From assembly GCA_000384615.1 (NCBI GenBank), contig ARQU01000008.1:37025-101024 (forward strand): a stretch of DNA of 64,000 nt. Reading direction: 5' to 3'. The stretch is from an alpha proteobacterium SCGC AAA536-G10. GTDB taxonomy: Bacteria; Pseudomonadota; Alphaproteobacteria; Puniceispirillales; Marisalimonadaceae. A program made the translations under genes and the position numbers. Of this stretch, positions 36,143 to 44,980 are shown one piece after another. Positions within the stretch are counted from its first letter, which is position 1. Every line of letters starts with the position of its first letter. Below the pieces are notes generated by a model. That model searched no databases. It saw only the letters and a list, made by a program, of their open reading frames with translations, and was not told the origin of the DNA.

Positions 36143-36952
36143 TTAATTAGGATTATTCCTAATTGATTCATATAATGCCACCCCCGTTGAAACAGCTAAA
36201 TTCAAGCTGTCTGAACGACCTAACATTGGTAGCTTTATTAATTGATCACATGCATTTAAAATATTGCGCGATAAACCTTGTTGTTCGTTGCCCATAGCTA
36301 AAACAAATGGCAATTGCCAATTTGTTTTGGTATAATCAGTTGCATTAATTAAAGACGTTCCAATAACACTAATTTTATGATTTGATTTCCATTTAAGAAA
36401 ATTTTTGCTACTCGATGCTATTATATTGACATTGAAAATTGCCCCCATACTTGCCCTGACTGACTCATAAGAGAATGGGTCTGTACACTCATCTAGTAAA
36501 ATACAGTCAGTCGCACCAACTCCATCCATTGTTCTTAGAATAGTCCCTAAATTCCCTGGATCTCTTACAGTTTCTAGAGCAACAAAGGTTTTATCTTTTA
36601 TTATGATGGGTAAATCATTCCATTTTTGACAAATAACGCATAAAACATTTTGAGAGTTTGCTTTATGAGATATCTTGGAAAGTATTTCAGAAGTTACTCC
36701 TATAACATCTGCGCCTAAACATAATACATCACTAATTAAGTTTTCAATTTTTTGAATGTCTGCATGAAAGTTATCAAATAAAAGGTATCTTATTTCCCAA
36801 TCATTCTCTATAGCTTCTCTACAAATTCTAATACCTTCTGCAACAAATAAATTATGCTCTCTTCTATATTTCCGATGACGCAAACTATTGATTAATTTAA
36901 TTTTATCATTTGTTAAACTGGAAATTTCATATCTATTACCAAGATTTGTCAA
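36143..36952 (-). CDS. TrmH/SpoU-family RNA 2'-O-ribose methyltransferase
   Basis: 269-residue SPOUT methyltransferase with an N-terminal substrate-binding region (KLINSLRHRKYRREHNLFVAEG) and three SpoU motifs: RDPGNLGTILRTMDGVG near 131, LAMGNEQQGLS near 220 and LNLAVSTGVALYE near 250. It methylates tRNA or rRNA ribose. Convergent with the other RNA methyltransferase gene, only 1 base between the stops. A perfect AATTAGGA/TCCTAATT inverted repeat lies at 36145-36164 at this junction. Confidence 0.88.
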   Translation of the reverse strand: MTNLGNRYEISSLTNDKIKLINSLRHRKYRREHNLFVAEGIRICREAIENDWEIRYLLFDNFHADIQKIENLISDVLCLGADVIGVTSEILSKISHKANSQNVLCVICQKWNDLPIIIKDKTFVALETVRDPGNLGTILRTMDGVGATDCILLDECTDPFSYESVRASMGAIFNVNIIASSSKNFLKWKSNHKISVIGTSLINATDYTKTNWQLPFVLAMGNEQQGLSRNILNACDQLIKLPMLGRSDSLNLAVSTGVALYESIRNNPN

Positions 36953-36961
36953 ATTTAATCC

Positions 36962-37378
36962 TTATGCTATCTTTGACTTGGCTACACTTTTTATGGATGT
37001 AATAAGAGACGATAAACCATTTTTTCTAGTTGGGGATAAATGCTCATCTAAACCAATTTTTTCAAGAAAATTTATGTCTGTATCTATTATTTCCTGTGGT
37101 TTTTTTTCTGAAAAAGCTTTGAGCATTAAGGCTATTAACCCCTGAACAATAGCAGCATCACTATTTGCAATAAATGTAATCGTTCCATTATCATTAAAAA
37201 AATTACTAAAATAAACAACGGACTGGCAACCCTTGAGTTTATTCTGGTCGATTTTCAAGTTTTCGTCCATTTTGGGTACATTTCTACCTAAATCAATCAA
37301 ATATTGATATTTGTCCTCCCAAGATTCAAAGTAAGAAAAATCTTCTATTAATTTGTTAACTTCTTTATTGATACTCAT
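36962..37378 (-). CDS. sufE: SufE family cysteine desulfurase-activating protein
   Basis: 138 residues, matching SufE length. The catalytic Cys is at position 51 (KLKGCQS), the same number as in E. coli SufE; SWEDKYQYLIDLGRNVP and NSDAAIVQGLIALML are conserved. It accepts sulfane sulfur from SufS for Fe-S cluster assembly. No other suf genes are adjacent. It ends 9 bases before the SpoU gene start on the same strand. Confidence 0.9.
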   Translation of the reverse strand: MSINKEVNKLIEDFSYFESWEDKYQYLIDLGRNVPKMDENLKIDQNKLKGCQSVVYFSNFFNDNGTITFIANSDAAIVQGLIALMLKAFSEKKPQEIIDTDINFLEKIGLDEHLSPTRKNGLSSLITSIKSVAKSKIA

Positions 37379-37524
37379 TTAAAACTCACTAATATATGTT
37401 AAGTTAATTAAACTTATATTGTTAACAAATCAAGAAGGTTTATTTATCAACAACTAATTTTAAATAAATTATGATATTGTAATTTAATGCAATTTAGAAT
37501 AATTATTAAACTGGGGATATTAAT

Positions 37525-39012
37525 ATGCTATCACTCAGTAATACGAATGAAAACTCTATAATAGTAAGCCCTCCTGTAGTTTTTCTTGCGCTAGTTTTAA
37601 TTACCTTAATTAGAATATATACTTTATTTGTTTCACCCATAGAATTATCTGTAGATGAAGCTCAGTACTGGCATTGGTCTCAAAATCTAGATTTTGGATA
37701 TTTTACAAAACCACCGTTCATTGCATGGACAATAGGATTATCAACAAAATTATTTGGAAACGAGGAATGGGCAGTAAGACTCTTTTCCCCAATAATTCAC
37801 TTCTTTATCTCAATCATTTTATGGATAACAACTCAGTTTGCTTTTGGATATAAAGCAGGCCGTATTGCAGCTTTATTATGGATATTTACCCCTGCAGCCT
37901 CATTAGGAAGTTTTATTATTTCAACTGACACACCTTTGTTGTTATTTTGGTCATTAGCTTTATTATTTATTTTTAAGACATTTAAAGACGACTCATACAT
38001 ATCGGCTTTATTTGCAGGAACTACTCTTGGGCTGGCATTCTTATCTAAATATGCTGCTTTGTACTTCATTATTTTACTAATTTTATGGTGGGTAATTTAT
38101 GACAAAGGTAAAGCATTAACCTTAAAAAAATTAATGGTTTGTTTAATTTCAAGCTTCGTTGTAGCAACTCCAAATTTATATTGGAATTACTCTAATGACT
38201 TTGTAACTGCAAGTCACACTATATCAAATGCTAATCTTTCAAAAATTATAATGAATTACGCAAATGTAATTGATTTTTTATCATCACAGTTATTAGTATT
38301 CGGACCTATAATTTTTTTATTATATTTATTTATAATTTTTAATAGTTTTTTTAAAGACCAAAAGCTTTCTCTTTTGGGCATGCTTTCTTTACCAATTATT
38401 GTTTTAATAATAGTTCAGAGCTTTTTGAAGATAGCTAACCCTAACTGGGCAGTAACTGCATATATCAGTGCTACATTATTGATTAGCGCTTATGCAATCA
38501 TACAAAAACATAGGGTGTTAAGACAACTAACTAAATTTGGCTTAATTATAAATTTTGCGCTATCATTATTAATTTTAAAAATTACTCTAACTGGAAATTT
38601 TTATCCTGTTGACTTAAAGTCAGACCCTTTGAGAAAAAATTTAGGTTTTGAGATACTTTCAACCGAAATTAAAAAAACTTTTTATAATAATGGAATATCT
38701 AAATTAGTTTTTATTAATAGAGGTGAAATAACAAGATTTAATTATTATCTAAACAAAACTGATGACAAATTTAGAAATAAAATTTTCCTAAAGACAAAAA
38801 GTATAACTCCAGGAAATTTTTATGAATTAAATTTTAATTATGATAAAGCAATTCATAAAAGAAACGAAAAAATCATGATCATAAGACGTGATTTAAATTT
38901 TGAAAATGACTTTGCAAACCTAAAAGAGGTTAAATTTATGCAAAAAATTTCTACTAATACAATAAAAAATCATAAAAGAACTTATTATATCTTTGAAGGT
39001 AAAATTAAATAG
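37525..39012 (+). CDS. GT39/ArnT-like membrane glycosyltransferase
   Basis: 495-residue polytopic protein with roughly 10-12 membrane segments. The first periplasmic loop ELSVDEAQYWHWSQNLDFGYFTKPP near 45-70 has the acidic pair and FTKPP motif of dolichyl-/undecaprenyl-phosphate-sugar glycosyltransferases (GT39/GT83). It likely moves a sugar from a lipid carrier onto lipid A, lipopolysaccharide or protein on the outer face of the inner membrane. The C-terminal soluble part (about 385-495) is Lys/Asn-rich. Ribosome site GGGG precedes the ATG. Confidence 0.83.
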   Translation: MLSLSNTNENSIIVSPPVVFLALVLITLIRIYTLFVSPIELSVDEAQYWHWSQNLDFGYFTKPPFIAWTIGLSTKLFGNEEWAVRLFSPIIHFFISIILWITTQFAFGYKAGRIAALLWIFTPAASLGSFIISTDTPLLLFWSLALLFIFKTFKDDSYISALFAGTTLGLAFLSKYAALYFIILLILWWVIYDKGKALTLKKLMVCLISSFVVATPNLYWNYSNDFVTASHTISNANLSKIIMNYANVIDFLSSQLLVFGPIIFLLYLFIIFNSFFKDQKLSLLGMLSLPIIVLIIVQSFLKIANPNWAVTAYISATLLISAYAIIQKHRVLRQLTKFGLIINFALSLLILKITLTGNFYPVDLKSDPLRKNLGFEILSTEIKKTFYNNGISKLVFINRGEITRFNYYLNKTDDKFRNKIFLKTKSITPGNFYELNFNYDKAIHKRNEKIMIIRRDLNFENDFANLKEVKFMQKISTNTIKNHKRTYYIFEGKIK

Positions 39013-39014
39013 GA

Positions 39015-39428
39015 TTATTTTCTATTAAATTTTTGAAATACGCTTAACGTCTCTGTACTTACATGATGCTCAAGACCTTCAGCATCATTTTTAGCAACAT
39101 CTTCTTTGACACCAATTTTAATTAAAAAGTTATATACTATTTCATGTCGTTTTTTACAGTAGTCCGCTAATAATTGTCCTTTGTCTGTAAGAAATATAGA
39201 TCTATAAGGTTTACTTTCAACCAATCCCTCCCTAACTAAACGTCTTATAACACTATTAACTGTTGGTCCAGTTACTCCAAAATGCTTTGCTAAATCAACA
39301 GCCCTAGCTTCACCAGTTTCTTTAATTAAGTCTGCTATCATTTCTGTATAATCTTCTGCAGTTTCGGTGTTCCTCGCGCTCCTTACTTGAGCAAACCTAT
39401 CAGAATTAATTTCAAATTCATTGTTCAT
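39015..39428 (-). CDS. mntR: manganese-dependent transcriptional regulator, MntR (DtxR family)
   Basis: 137 residues with a winged helix (about 23-80: ETAEDYTEMIADLI, AKHFGVTGPTVNSVIRRL) and a dimerisation/metal-binding part with GLEHHVS near 121. There is no SH3 domain, which fits MntR rather than DtxR. Length is similar to E. coli MntR. It would repress Mn uptake genes, none of which is in the window. A candidate operator sits 17 bases before the ATG. Stop is 2 bases from the convergent GT39 stop. Confidence 0.85.
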   Translation of the reverse strand: MNNEFEINSDRFAQVRSARNTETAEDYTEMIADLIKETGEARAVDLAKHFGVTGPTVNSVIRRLVREGLVESKPYRSIFLTDKGQLLADYCKKRHEIVYNFLIKIGVKEDVAKNDAEGLEHHVSTETLSVFQKFNRK

Positions 39429-39444
39429 AATTTAATTTCCAAAG

Positions 39445-39458
39445 TTAGCCTATGCTAA
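39445..39458. promoter_or_regulatory. candidate MntR operator (autoregulation)
   Basis: TTAGC-CTAT-GCTAA is an exact 5-base inverted repeat with a 4-base centre. It keeps the TAGC-N4-GCTA core that I recall from enterobacterial MntR boxes. It lies just upstream of mntR, where self-repression or control of the divergent DUF1244 gene would act. Confidence 0.4.
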
Positions 39459-39561
39459 TATTTATTTTAGCTTTTTACAAACTCTTATGTTATTGCTCTT
39501 TGTAAATTGTTTTGATGTGATAGTTGTGCTAAAAAATTGTATAAAATCATGAGGTAAAATT

Positions 39562-39861
39562 ATGGATAATAAAAATAAATTGAAAATAGAGTCAGAAGTT
39601 TTAAAAAAACTTTTAAACCACCTTCAAAATAGAACTGATGTACAAAATATTGATTTAATGAACCTAAGCGGGTTTTGTAGAAACTGTCTTTCCAGATGGT
39701 ATACTGAGGCTGCAAAGGAAAATGGATTTGAACTTAATAAAGACGATGCTAAAGAAATAGTGTATGGAATGCCTCATTCAGTTTGGAAAGAAAAATACCA
39801 AATAGAAGTAAGTGAAAAACAAAAAAGTGATTTTAAAAACAAAGGATCAGAAGCACATTAA
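39562..39861 (+). CDS. DUF1244 family protein
   Basis: 99-residue conserved small protein. [31 protein letters not shown] and [17 protein letters not shown] are the family core, including a conserved C-R-N-C-L motif near residue 37 that could bind metal or react. The biochemical function is not known to me. It has a good GAGGT ribosome site and is followed after 1 base by gapR, a neighbour it often has in Alphaproteobacteria. Confidence 0.88.
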   Translation: MDNKNKLKIESEVLKKLLNHLQNRTDVQNIDLMNLSGFCRNCLSRWYTEAAKENGFELNKDDAKEIVYGMPHSVWKEKYQIEVSEKQKSDFKNKGSEAH

Positions 39862-39862
39862 A

Positions 39863-40129
39863 ATGAATGATATACAAAATAATGAAATCGTTGAAACGAA
39901 ACCCCTGGATAATCGACTTAAAAGTTTTATAGAACGGATTGAGAGGTTAGAAGAAGAAAAAAATAACATTCTTGCAGATATTAAGGAAGTCTATTCTGAA
40001 GCTAAAAGTTCAGGTTATGATCCAAAAATTATGAGAAAAGTTCTAATAATTCGAAAAATGGACGTTGATGAAAGATTAGAGCAAGAGGCCTTATTAGATA
40101 CTTACAGAAATGTTTTAGGTATATTTTAA
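39863..40129 (+). CDS. gapR: GapR nucleoid protein (DUF2312/UPF0335)
   Basis: 88 residues, almost all helical: [22 protein letters not shown] coiled coil, [23 protein letters not shown], and [16 protein letters not shown]. This is the UPF0335 family, to which Caulobacter GapR, an AT-rich/overtwisted DNA-binding protein, belongs. The open frame begins 17 codons earlier inside the DUF1244 gene, but the ATG at 39863, 1 base after that stop, gives the family-typical length. It marks the source as alphaproteobacterial. Confidence 0.88.
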   Translation: MNDIQNNEIVETKPLDNRLKSFIERIERLEEEKNNILADIKEVYSEAKSSGYDPKIMRKVLIIRKMDVDERLEQEALLDTYRNVLGIF

Positions 40130-40132
40130 AAT

Positions 40133-41038
40133 ATGATTAATCACTTTGGCAACAGACTTGTTACAAAAATTAGAAGCTCAAAATCATTCTTGTGTTTAGG
40201 TGTTGATCCGCATCTAGACTCTATACCTAAAATTTTTGACGTAAATACTAAAACTTCAAACATTGTTGGAAAAGTTGAAAAATTTTGTTTTTCACTAATA
40301 GATGTTGCTAATGGATTAATACCAGCAATAAAACCCCAAATTGCATTATTTGAACAACTTGGTCCAGACGGTATGAAGCTACTTTCATCCTTGTGTAAAC
40401 ATGCTCAATCTAAAAAGATTTTAGTAATTATGGATGCAAAAAGAGGAGATATAGGAACCACTAGTCAAGCATATGCAAATGCTTATTTAGGAAAAAACGC
40501 TCCATTTCCAAGCGACGCTCTTACAGTTAATCCATGGTTGGGGATTGATAGTTTAGAGCCTTTCTTTAAAAAAGCTTCTGAGACAGGTAGTGGACTATTC
40601 ATCTTGGCGCATACAAGCAATAAAGGCTCTAAGGACATTCAAGAAATGTTGCTATCAACTGGTGTTAAATGCTATGAGCATCTTGCTAACACATTAAAAC
40701 CTATTGTAGAAAAGTTTAAAGGCACCTCAGGTTTATCTTCAATAGGAGTTGTTTCAGGAGCCACGTTTAGAGAAGAAGCTATAGAATTAAGAAAGTTATT
40801 ACCAAACGCTCCATTTTTAATTCCTGGCTATGGTGCTCAAGGTGCATCAGCGAAAGATGCATGTGCACCATTAATTCAGGATACCAAACACCCTGACCTT
40901 TTAAACTTTGGCTTAATCAATGCCTCAAGAAGTATTTTATTTCCAGAAAAATCGTATCTGGCAAAGAATATTGAAGAATGGCAAACTATAATTTTGTCAG
41001 AATTAAATAGAACCAATAATGAGCTTATCAACATTTAA
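40133..41038 (+). CDS. pyrF: orotidine-5'-phosphate decarboxylase, type 2
   Basis: 301 residues, the longer type 2 form. LCLGVDPHLDSIP near residue 24, catalytic MDAKRGDIGTTSQAYA near 100, TVNPWLGIDSLEPF near 128 and PFLIPGYGAQGASA near 225 are intact. It makes UMP in pyrimidine synthesis. It starts 3 bases after gapR, implying one transcript. pyrC is also in this window (49147). Confidence 0.92.
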   Translation: MINHFGNRLVTKIRSSKSFLCLGVDPHLDSIPKIFDVNTKTSNIVGKVEKFCFSLIDVANGLIPAIKPQIALFEQLGPDGMKLLSSLCKHAQSKKILVIMDAKRGDIGTTSQAYANAYLGKNAPFPSDALTVNPWLGIDSLEPFFKKASETGSGLFILAHTSNKGSKDIQEMLLSTGVKCYEHLANTLKPIVEKFKGTSGLSSIGVVSGATFREEAIELRKLLPNAPFLIPGYGAQGASAKDACAPLIQDTKHPDLLNFGLINASRSILFPEKSYLAKNIEEWQTIILSELNRTNNELINI

Positions 41039-41058
41039 AAATTAAGTGAGATAATTTA

Positions 41059-41517
41059 ATGAGCAAATCAAAACAACTTGATGCCCTTGGAGGCAAAAGC
41101 AATATACCTAAAAAACCAGATAAAGATGTATTAGAAAAAGTTCATAATCCTAAAACAGGTATTAATTACTCTATAAGATTAACATGCCCTGAATTTACAT
41201 CAATATGTCCAGTAACCTCTCAACCAGATTTTGCTTATATAATTATAGATTATGTACCAAATAAGTTCATAGTAGAAAGTAAATCATTTAAACTTTATCT
41301 ATTAGGCTATAGAAATCATGGTGCATTTCACGAGGAATGTACGGTTTCACTTGCTCAAGACATTATTAATCTTTTATCGCCCAAATGGTTGAGAATTGCT
41401 GGTTATTGGTATCCAAGAGGAGGAATTCCTATAGACATTTTTTGGCAAACAGGAAAAAAACCCGAAAATTTATTTTTACCGGATCATGCCGTTCCAAATT
41501 ATAGAGGCAGAGGTTAA
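41059..41517 (+). CDS. queF: NADPH-dependent preQ0 reductase (7-cyano-7-deazaguanine reductase), type I
   Basis: 152 residues, the short unimodular QueF. The catalytic Cys and Asp lie in [13 protein letters not shown] near 46-58, and [22 protein letters not shown] near 74-95 is the family motif. It makes preQ1 for queuosine in tRNA. It follows pyrF by 20 bases. No preQ1 riboswitch was seen. Confidence 0.92.
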   Translation: MSKSKQLDALGGKSNIPKKPDKDVLEKVHNPKTGINYSIRLTCPEFTSICPVTSQPDFAYIIIDYVPNKFIVESKSFKLYLLGYRNHGAFHEECTVSLAQDIINLLSPKWLRIAGYWYPRGGIPIDIFWQTGKKPENLFLPDHAVPNYRGRG

Positions 41518-41840
41518 AATTTTTAAGACTGACAATTATTTAATATATTTATAAATTGTTTTTGCTTAAAGTGAAAATAACTTAAAAAAAAATTCATTAA
41601 ATCTTCTGAAATTAATAGCAGTTCGAATAATAATAAATTTTAAAAAAATTCTTTGAATGTTTTATAAATGTAATAAAAAAACATAACAAAACTATTCCTG
41701 TATCCTACCATGTAGAAAAAATTAATAAGAATAAGTTTGTATTGTACAAAAAATGATATTAATACCAAAATATAAAATGAGATTTTTATAATAAATTTTT
41801 AAATAATATAGTGTTTTGAAAAAGTATAGAAGGTTATTTA
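41518..41840. other. gene-free AT-rich spacer before cysD
   Basis: 323 bases, strongly AT-rich, with no open frame of note, no convincing terminator and only an imperfect repeat (ACAATTATTTAATA with TTTATAAATTGT near 41532-41560). It contains the cysD leader with AAGGTTAT before the ATG at 41841. It marks the left border of a stretch with different base composition. Confidence 0.5.
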
Positions 41841-42743
41841 ATGAAGCAGGCTCAAACACATTTGGCACGTCTCGAGTCTGAATCAATTGAGATTATGCGT
41901 GAAGTAATTTCTGAGACTGATAATCCTGTGATGCTTTATTCTGTTGGCAAAGATAGCGCAGTTATGTTGCACTTAGCCAAGAAAGCCTTTTACCCCTCTC
42001 TTCCTCCATTTCCCCTTCTGCATGTAGATACCACATGGAAATTCAAAGATATGTATAAGTTACGGGACAAAGTAGCAAAAGTCACAAAAATGGAATTGAT
42101 CGTTCATCAAAACCCGAAAGCAAAGGAAAAAGGAATTAACCCCTTTGATCATGGTGTTTTGCATACAGATATATGGAAAACAGAAGGATTAAAACAAGCG
42201 CTTGATAAATATAGGTTTGACGCAGCCTTTGGTGGAGCGCGTCGCGATGAAGAAAAATCGCGTGCCAAAGAACGAGTGTTTTCTTTCCGTACAGCGCAGC
42301 ACCTTTGGGAACCCAGGGTGCAGCGACCAGAACTGTGGTCACTTTATAATGCTCGTAAAGCAAAAGGTGAAAGCATGCGTATCTTTCCATTGTCGAATTG
42401 GACAGAATTGGATATTTGGCAATATATCTATGTTGAGAATATTGAAATCGTTCCTCTTTATTTTGCAGCACCTAGACCAACGGTGATACGTAACGGAATG
42501 TTAATCATGGTGGATGATGATCGTTTTCCATTAGAAATGGGTGAAAAACCTGTAATACGTTCCATTCGCTTCCGCACTTTAGGATGTTATCCATTAACAG
42601 GTGCTATTGAATCTAAAGCATCAACTCTAATAGAGATCATTCAAGAAATGCTATTGACAACTACTTCTGAACGTCAAGGCCGTATAATTGACAAAGATCA
42701 AGGGGTCTCAATGGAAGCAAAAAAACAACAAGGATATTTTTAG
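41841..42743 (+). CDS. cysD: sulfate adenylyltransferase small subunit
   Basis: 300 residues of the PP-loop ATPase-like Cys[26 protein letters not shown] segments near residue 30 hold the SxGKDS pyrophosphatase loop, and [15 protein letters not shown] near 130 is the family signature. With CysN it makes APS from sulfate and ATP. Base composition is clearly higher in G+C than the flanks (one sampled line 30 of 60 against 15 of 60 in queF), and codons such as CGC and GCG appear. This suggests acquisition by transfer. Confidence 0.93.
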   Translation: MKQAQTHLARLESESIEIMREVISETDNPVMLYSVGKDSAVMLHLAKKAFYPSLPPFPLLHVDTTWKFKDMYKLRDKVAKVTKMELIVHQNPKAKEKGINPFDHGVLHTDIWKTEGLKQALDKYRFDAAFGGARRDEEKSRAKERVFSFRTAQHLWEPRVQRPELWSLYNARKAKGESMRIFPLSNWTELDIWQYIYVENIEIVPLYFAAPRPTVIRNGMLIMVDDDRFPLEMGEKPVIRSIRFRTLGCYPLTGAIESKASTLIEIIQEMLLTTTSERQGRIIDKDQGVSMEAKKQQGYF

Positions 42744-42756
42744 GTAGTACATATTA

Positions 42757-44658
42757 ATGGATAAGGTTTATGAAATTGACACGCTCATAGCGAAAGATAT
42801 TAATGCTTACCTGGAAAGTCATCAAAATAAATTACTTTTGAGGTTTATCACATGCGGATCTGTTGATGACGGAAAATCAACCTTAATCGGACGACTGCTC
42901 TATGATAGCAAGATGATCTTTGAAGATCAATTGGCTCAACTCAAAGTCGACAGCAAAAAAATGGGCACACAGGGTAATAAAATTGATTTTGCTCTTTTGG
43001 TTGATGGCCTTGCCGCCGAGCGTGAACAAGGAATTACAATTGACGTGTCCTATCGTTTCTTTTCTACTAAAAAACGGAAGTTCATCGTTGTCGATACTCC
43101 AGGTCACGAGCAATACACACGTAATATGGTGACTGGTGCATCCACAGCAGATTTGGCCGTAATCCTCATTGATGCGCGTAAAGGTATGCTGACCCAAACA
43201 TGTCGGCATAGCTATCTCTGCCATCTACTGGGGATTCAAAACTTTGTTTTGGTCGTTAATAAAATGGATTTGGTTGACTATAACCAAGAAGTATTTGATT
43301 CTATAGTTTATAACTATTATGAATTCGCAAAAAGAATTGGTATTCAGAACTTAACCTCTATTCCAATTTCTGGGCTTAAAGGCGATAACATTACAATCCG
43401 TTCGGATAGTACCCCGTGGTACAATGGTTTAACCTTGATTGATCACTTGGAAAGTATCAAACTTGGTCAGACCGGGGATAAGACACAAAACTTTTGCATG
43501 CCTGTCCAATGGGTTAATCGTCCAAATTCAGACTTCCGTGGATTTAGCGGTAAAATTACTGCGGGCTCAATCAAAATAGGGGAAGAGGTAGTTATCCTGC
43601 CATCCAAAAAAACTAGCCATGTGGAACGAATAGTTACATTTGACGGGGACTTAAATATGGCTAGTAATGGTCAATCTGTTACTATAACTTTAAAGGATGA
43701 AATAGATTGTTCTCGTGGTCAAATTATCTCAAGCTCTAATTCACCACCTAAAGTTGCAGACCAGTTTAATACAACACTGATCTGGATGGATGAAAAGAAA
43801 CTAATCCCAGGTCGGGCTTATTACATGAAGATTGGTGTTCAAACTGTAATGGCCACTATTGCTGAACCCAAGTATGAGATTAATGTAAATACATTAGAAC
43901 ATATGGCAGCTGACTCATTAAAACTGAATTCAATTGGTGTGGCTATTTTAACAACAGATGTATCCATACCATTTACTCCATATGCCGAAAACAAAACACT
44001 TGGGGGCTTTATTCTAATAGATAAATTTACAAATTCGACAGTAGGGGCAGGCCTTATAAATTTCGCCTTACGCCGTACTCAAAATATCCATTGGCAAAAC
44101 GTCAATATCACCAGAGATGATCATGCCATTTTAAAAAAACAAAAACCAGCAGTGATTTGGTTGACTGGCATTTCTGGTTCAGGCAAATCAACAATAGCAA
44201 ATGCTGTTGAAAAGAAATTAAATCGTATGAATCGGCATACGTTCCTTTTAGATGGCGATAATATTCGTCATGGATTAAATAAAGATCTTGGATTTACAGA
44301 GGTGGATCGGATTGAAAATATTCGTCGTGTAGGTGAAGTAGCAAAGTTAATGACCGATGCAGGCCTGATTGTCATTACTGCATTTATATCTCCTTTTGAG
44401 TCGGAGCGTCAAATAGTGCGCAAGATGATGAGCCCAGGTGAATTTATTGAGGTGTTTATTAACACACCATTACATATAGCAGAAAAAAGAGACGTCAAAG
44501 GTTTATACTCCAAAGCCCGCTTAGGTCAACTAAAGAATTTTACTGGTATAGATAGTCCTTATGAGCCACCAGAGAAACCAGAAATTAATATAGATACAAC
44601 CTCTATGTCCATTGATGAAGCCGCCGAAAAAATCATTAAAAAACTTTTCAGTTTTTAA
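42757..44658 (+). CDS. cysNC: bifunctional sulfate adenylyltransferase GTPase subunit/APS kinase
   Basis: 633 residues. The N-terminal EF-Tu-like GTPase has GSVDDGKSTLIGRL near 33, DTPGHEQYTRNM near 111 and NKMD near 170; beta-barrel domains follow. The C-terminal APS kinase has WLTGISGSGKSTIA near 470 and HGLNKDLGF. The product is PAPS from APS. Fused CysNC (NodQ type) pairs with CysD, encoded 13 bases upstream. No PAPS reductase or sulfite reductase is present in the window, so sulfation or storage for an unlinked reductase are open. Confidence 0.93.
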   Translation: MDKVYEIDTLIAKDINAYLESHQNKLLLRFITCGSVDDGKSTLIGRLLYDSKMIFEDQLAQLKVDSKKMGTQGNKIDFALLVDGLAAEREQGITIDVSYRFFSTKKRKFIVVDTPGHEQYTRNMVTGASTADLAVILIDARKGMLTQTCRHSYLCHLLGIQNFVLVVNKMDLVDYNQEVFDSIVYNYYEFAKRIGIQNLTSIPISGLKGDNITIRSDSTPWYNGLTLIDHLESIKLGQTGDKTQNFCMPVQWVNRPNSDFRGFSGKITAGSIKIGEEVVILPSKKTSHVERIVTFDGDLNMASNGQSVTITLKDEIDCSRGQIISSSNSPPKVADQFNTTLIWMDEKKLIPGRAYYMKIGVQTVMATIAEPKYEINVNTLEHMAADSLKLNSIGVAILTTDVSIPFTPYAENKTLGGFILIDKFTNSTVGAGLINFALRRTQNIHWQNVNITRDDHAILKKQKPAVIWLTGISGSGKSTIANAVEKKLNRMNRHTFLLDGDNIRHGLNKDLGFTEVDRIENIRRVGEVAKLMTDAGLIVITAFISPFESERQIVRKMMSPGEFIEVFINTPLHIAEKRDVKGLYSKARLGQLKNFTGIDSPYEPPEKPEINIDTTSMSIDEAAEKIIKKLFSF

Positions 44659-44980
44659 ATACAAAAATTATTGCAACCACTTTAAAATATGCAAAGTTTA
44701 TAAAAGTCAAATATAATCCTATTATTTAAACCTTCACCTTAAAAGGACTAAACTTTTAGGATAATTGGACAACTTAAAAAAATAGCCTCTATAACTTATT
44801 AATAATAAAAAATATTTATTTCATATTCCGTGATATAAAAGATTAATTGAAGCATGGTTTTGTTAAAAAACTTAATATAAAATTGTAATTTTTTTGCACT
44901 TTTTATGGAAAGGAAATTTGATTTATTTGTTAATAAGATTAGTAAAATAGATTTTGAATGACTAATTAGGAGGAATAAGA
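44659..44980. other. gene-free AT-rich spacer after cysNC
   Basis: 322 bases without an open frame of note. Composition returns to the AT-rich background right after the cysNC stop. No transposon ends or direct repeats were found. The right end carries the MFS leader with AGGAGGA at 44968-44974, 6 bases before a GTG start. Confidence 0.5.

Noticed and set aside
36145..36164. AATTAGGA-TTAT-TCCTAATT inverted repeat at the convergent methyltransferase ends as a bidirectional terminator.
   Set aside because: No T-run on either side and the repeat lies mostly inside coding sequence.
39812..39862. Longer N-terminus for GapR beginning inside the DUF1244 gene.
   Set aside because: GapR proteins are about 89 residues; ATG 39863 gives 88, and the extra residues are the DUF1244 tail in another frame.
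41518..44980. Transposon or integron carrying cysD-cysNC.
   Set aside because: No transposase, integrase, terminal inverted repeats or target-site duplications were seen, so only a composition-based transfer claim is made.
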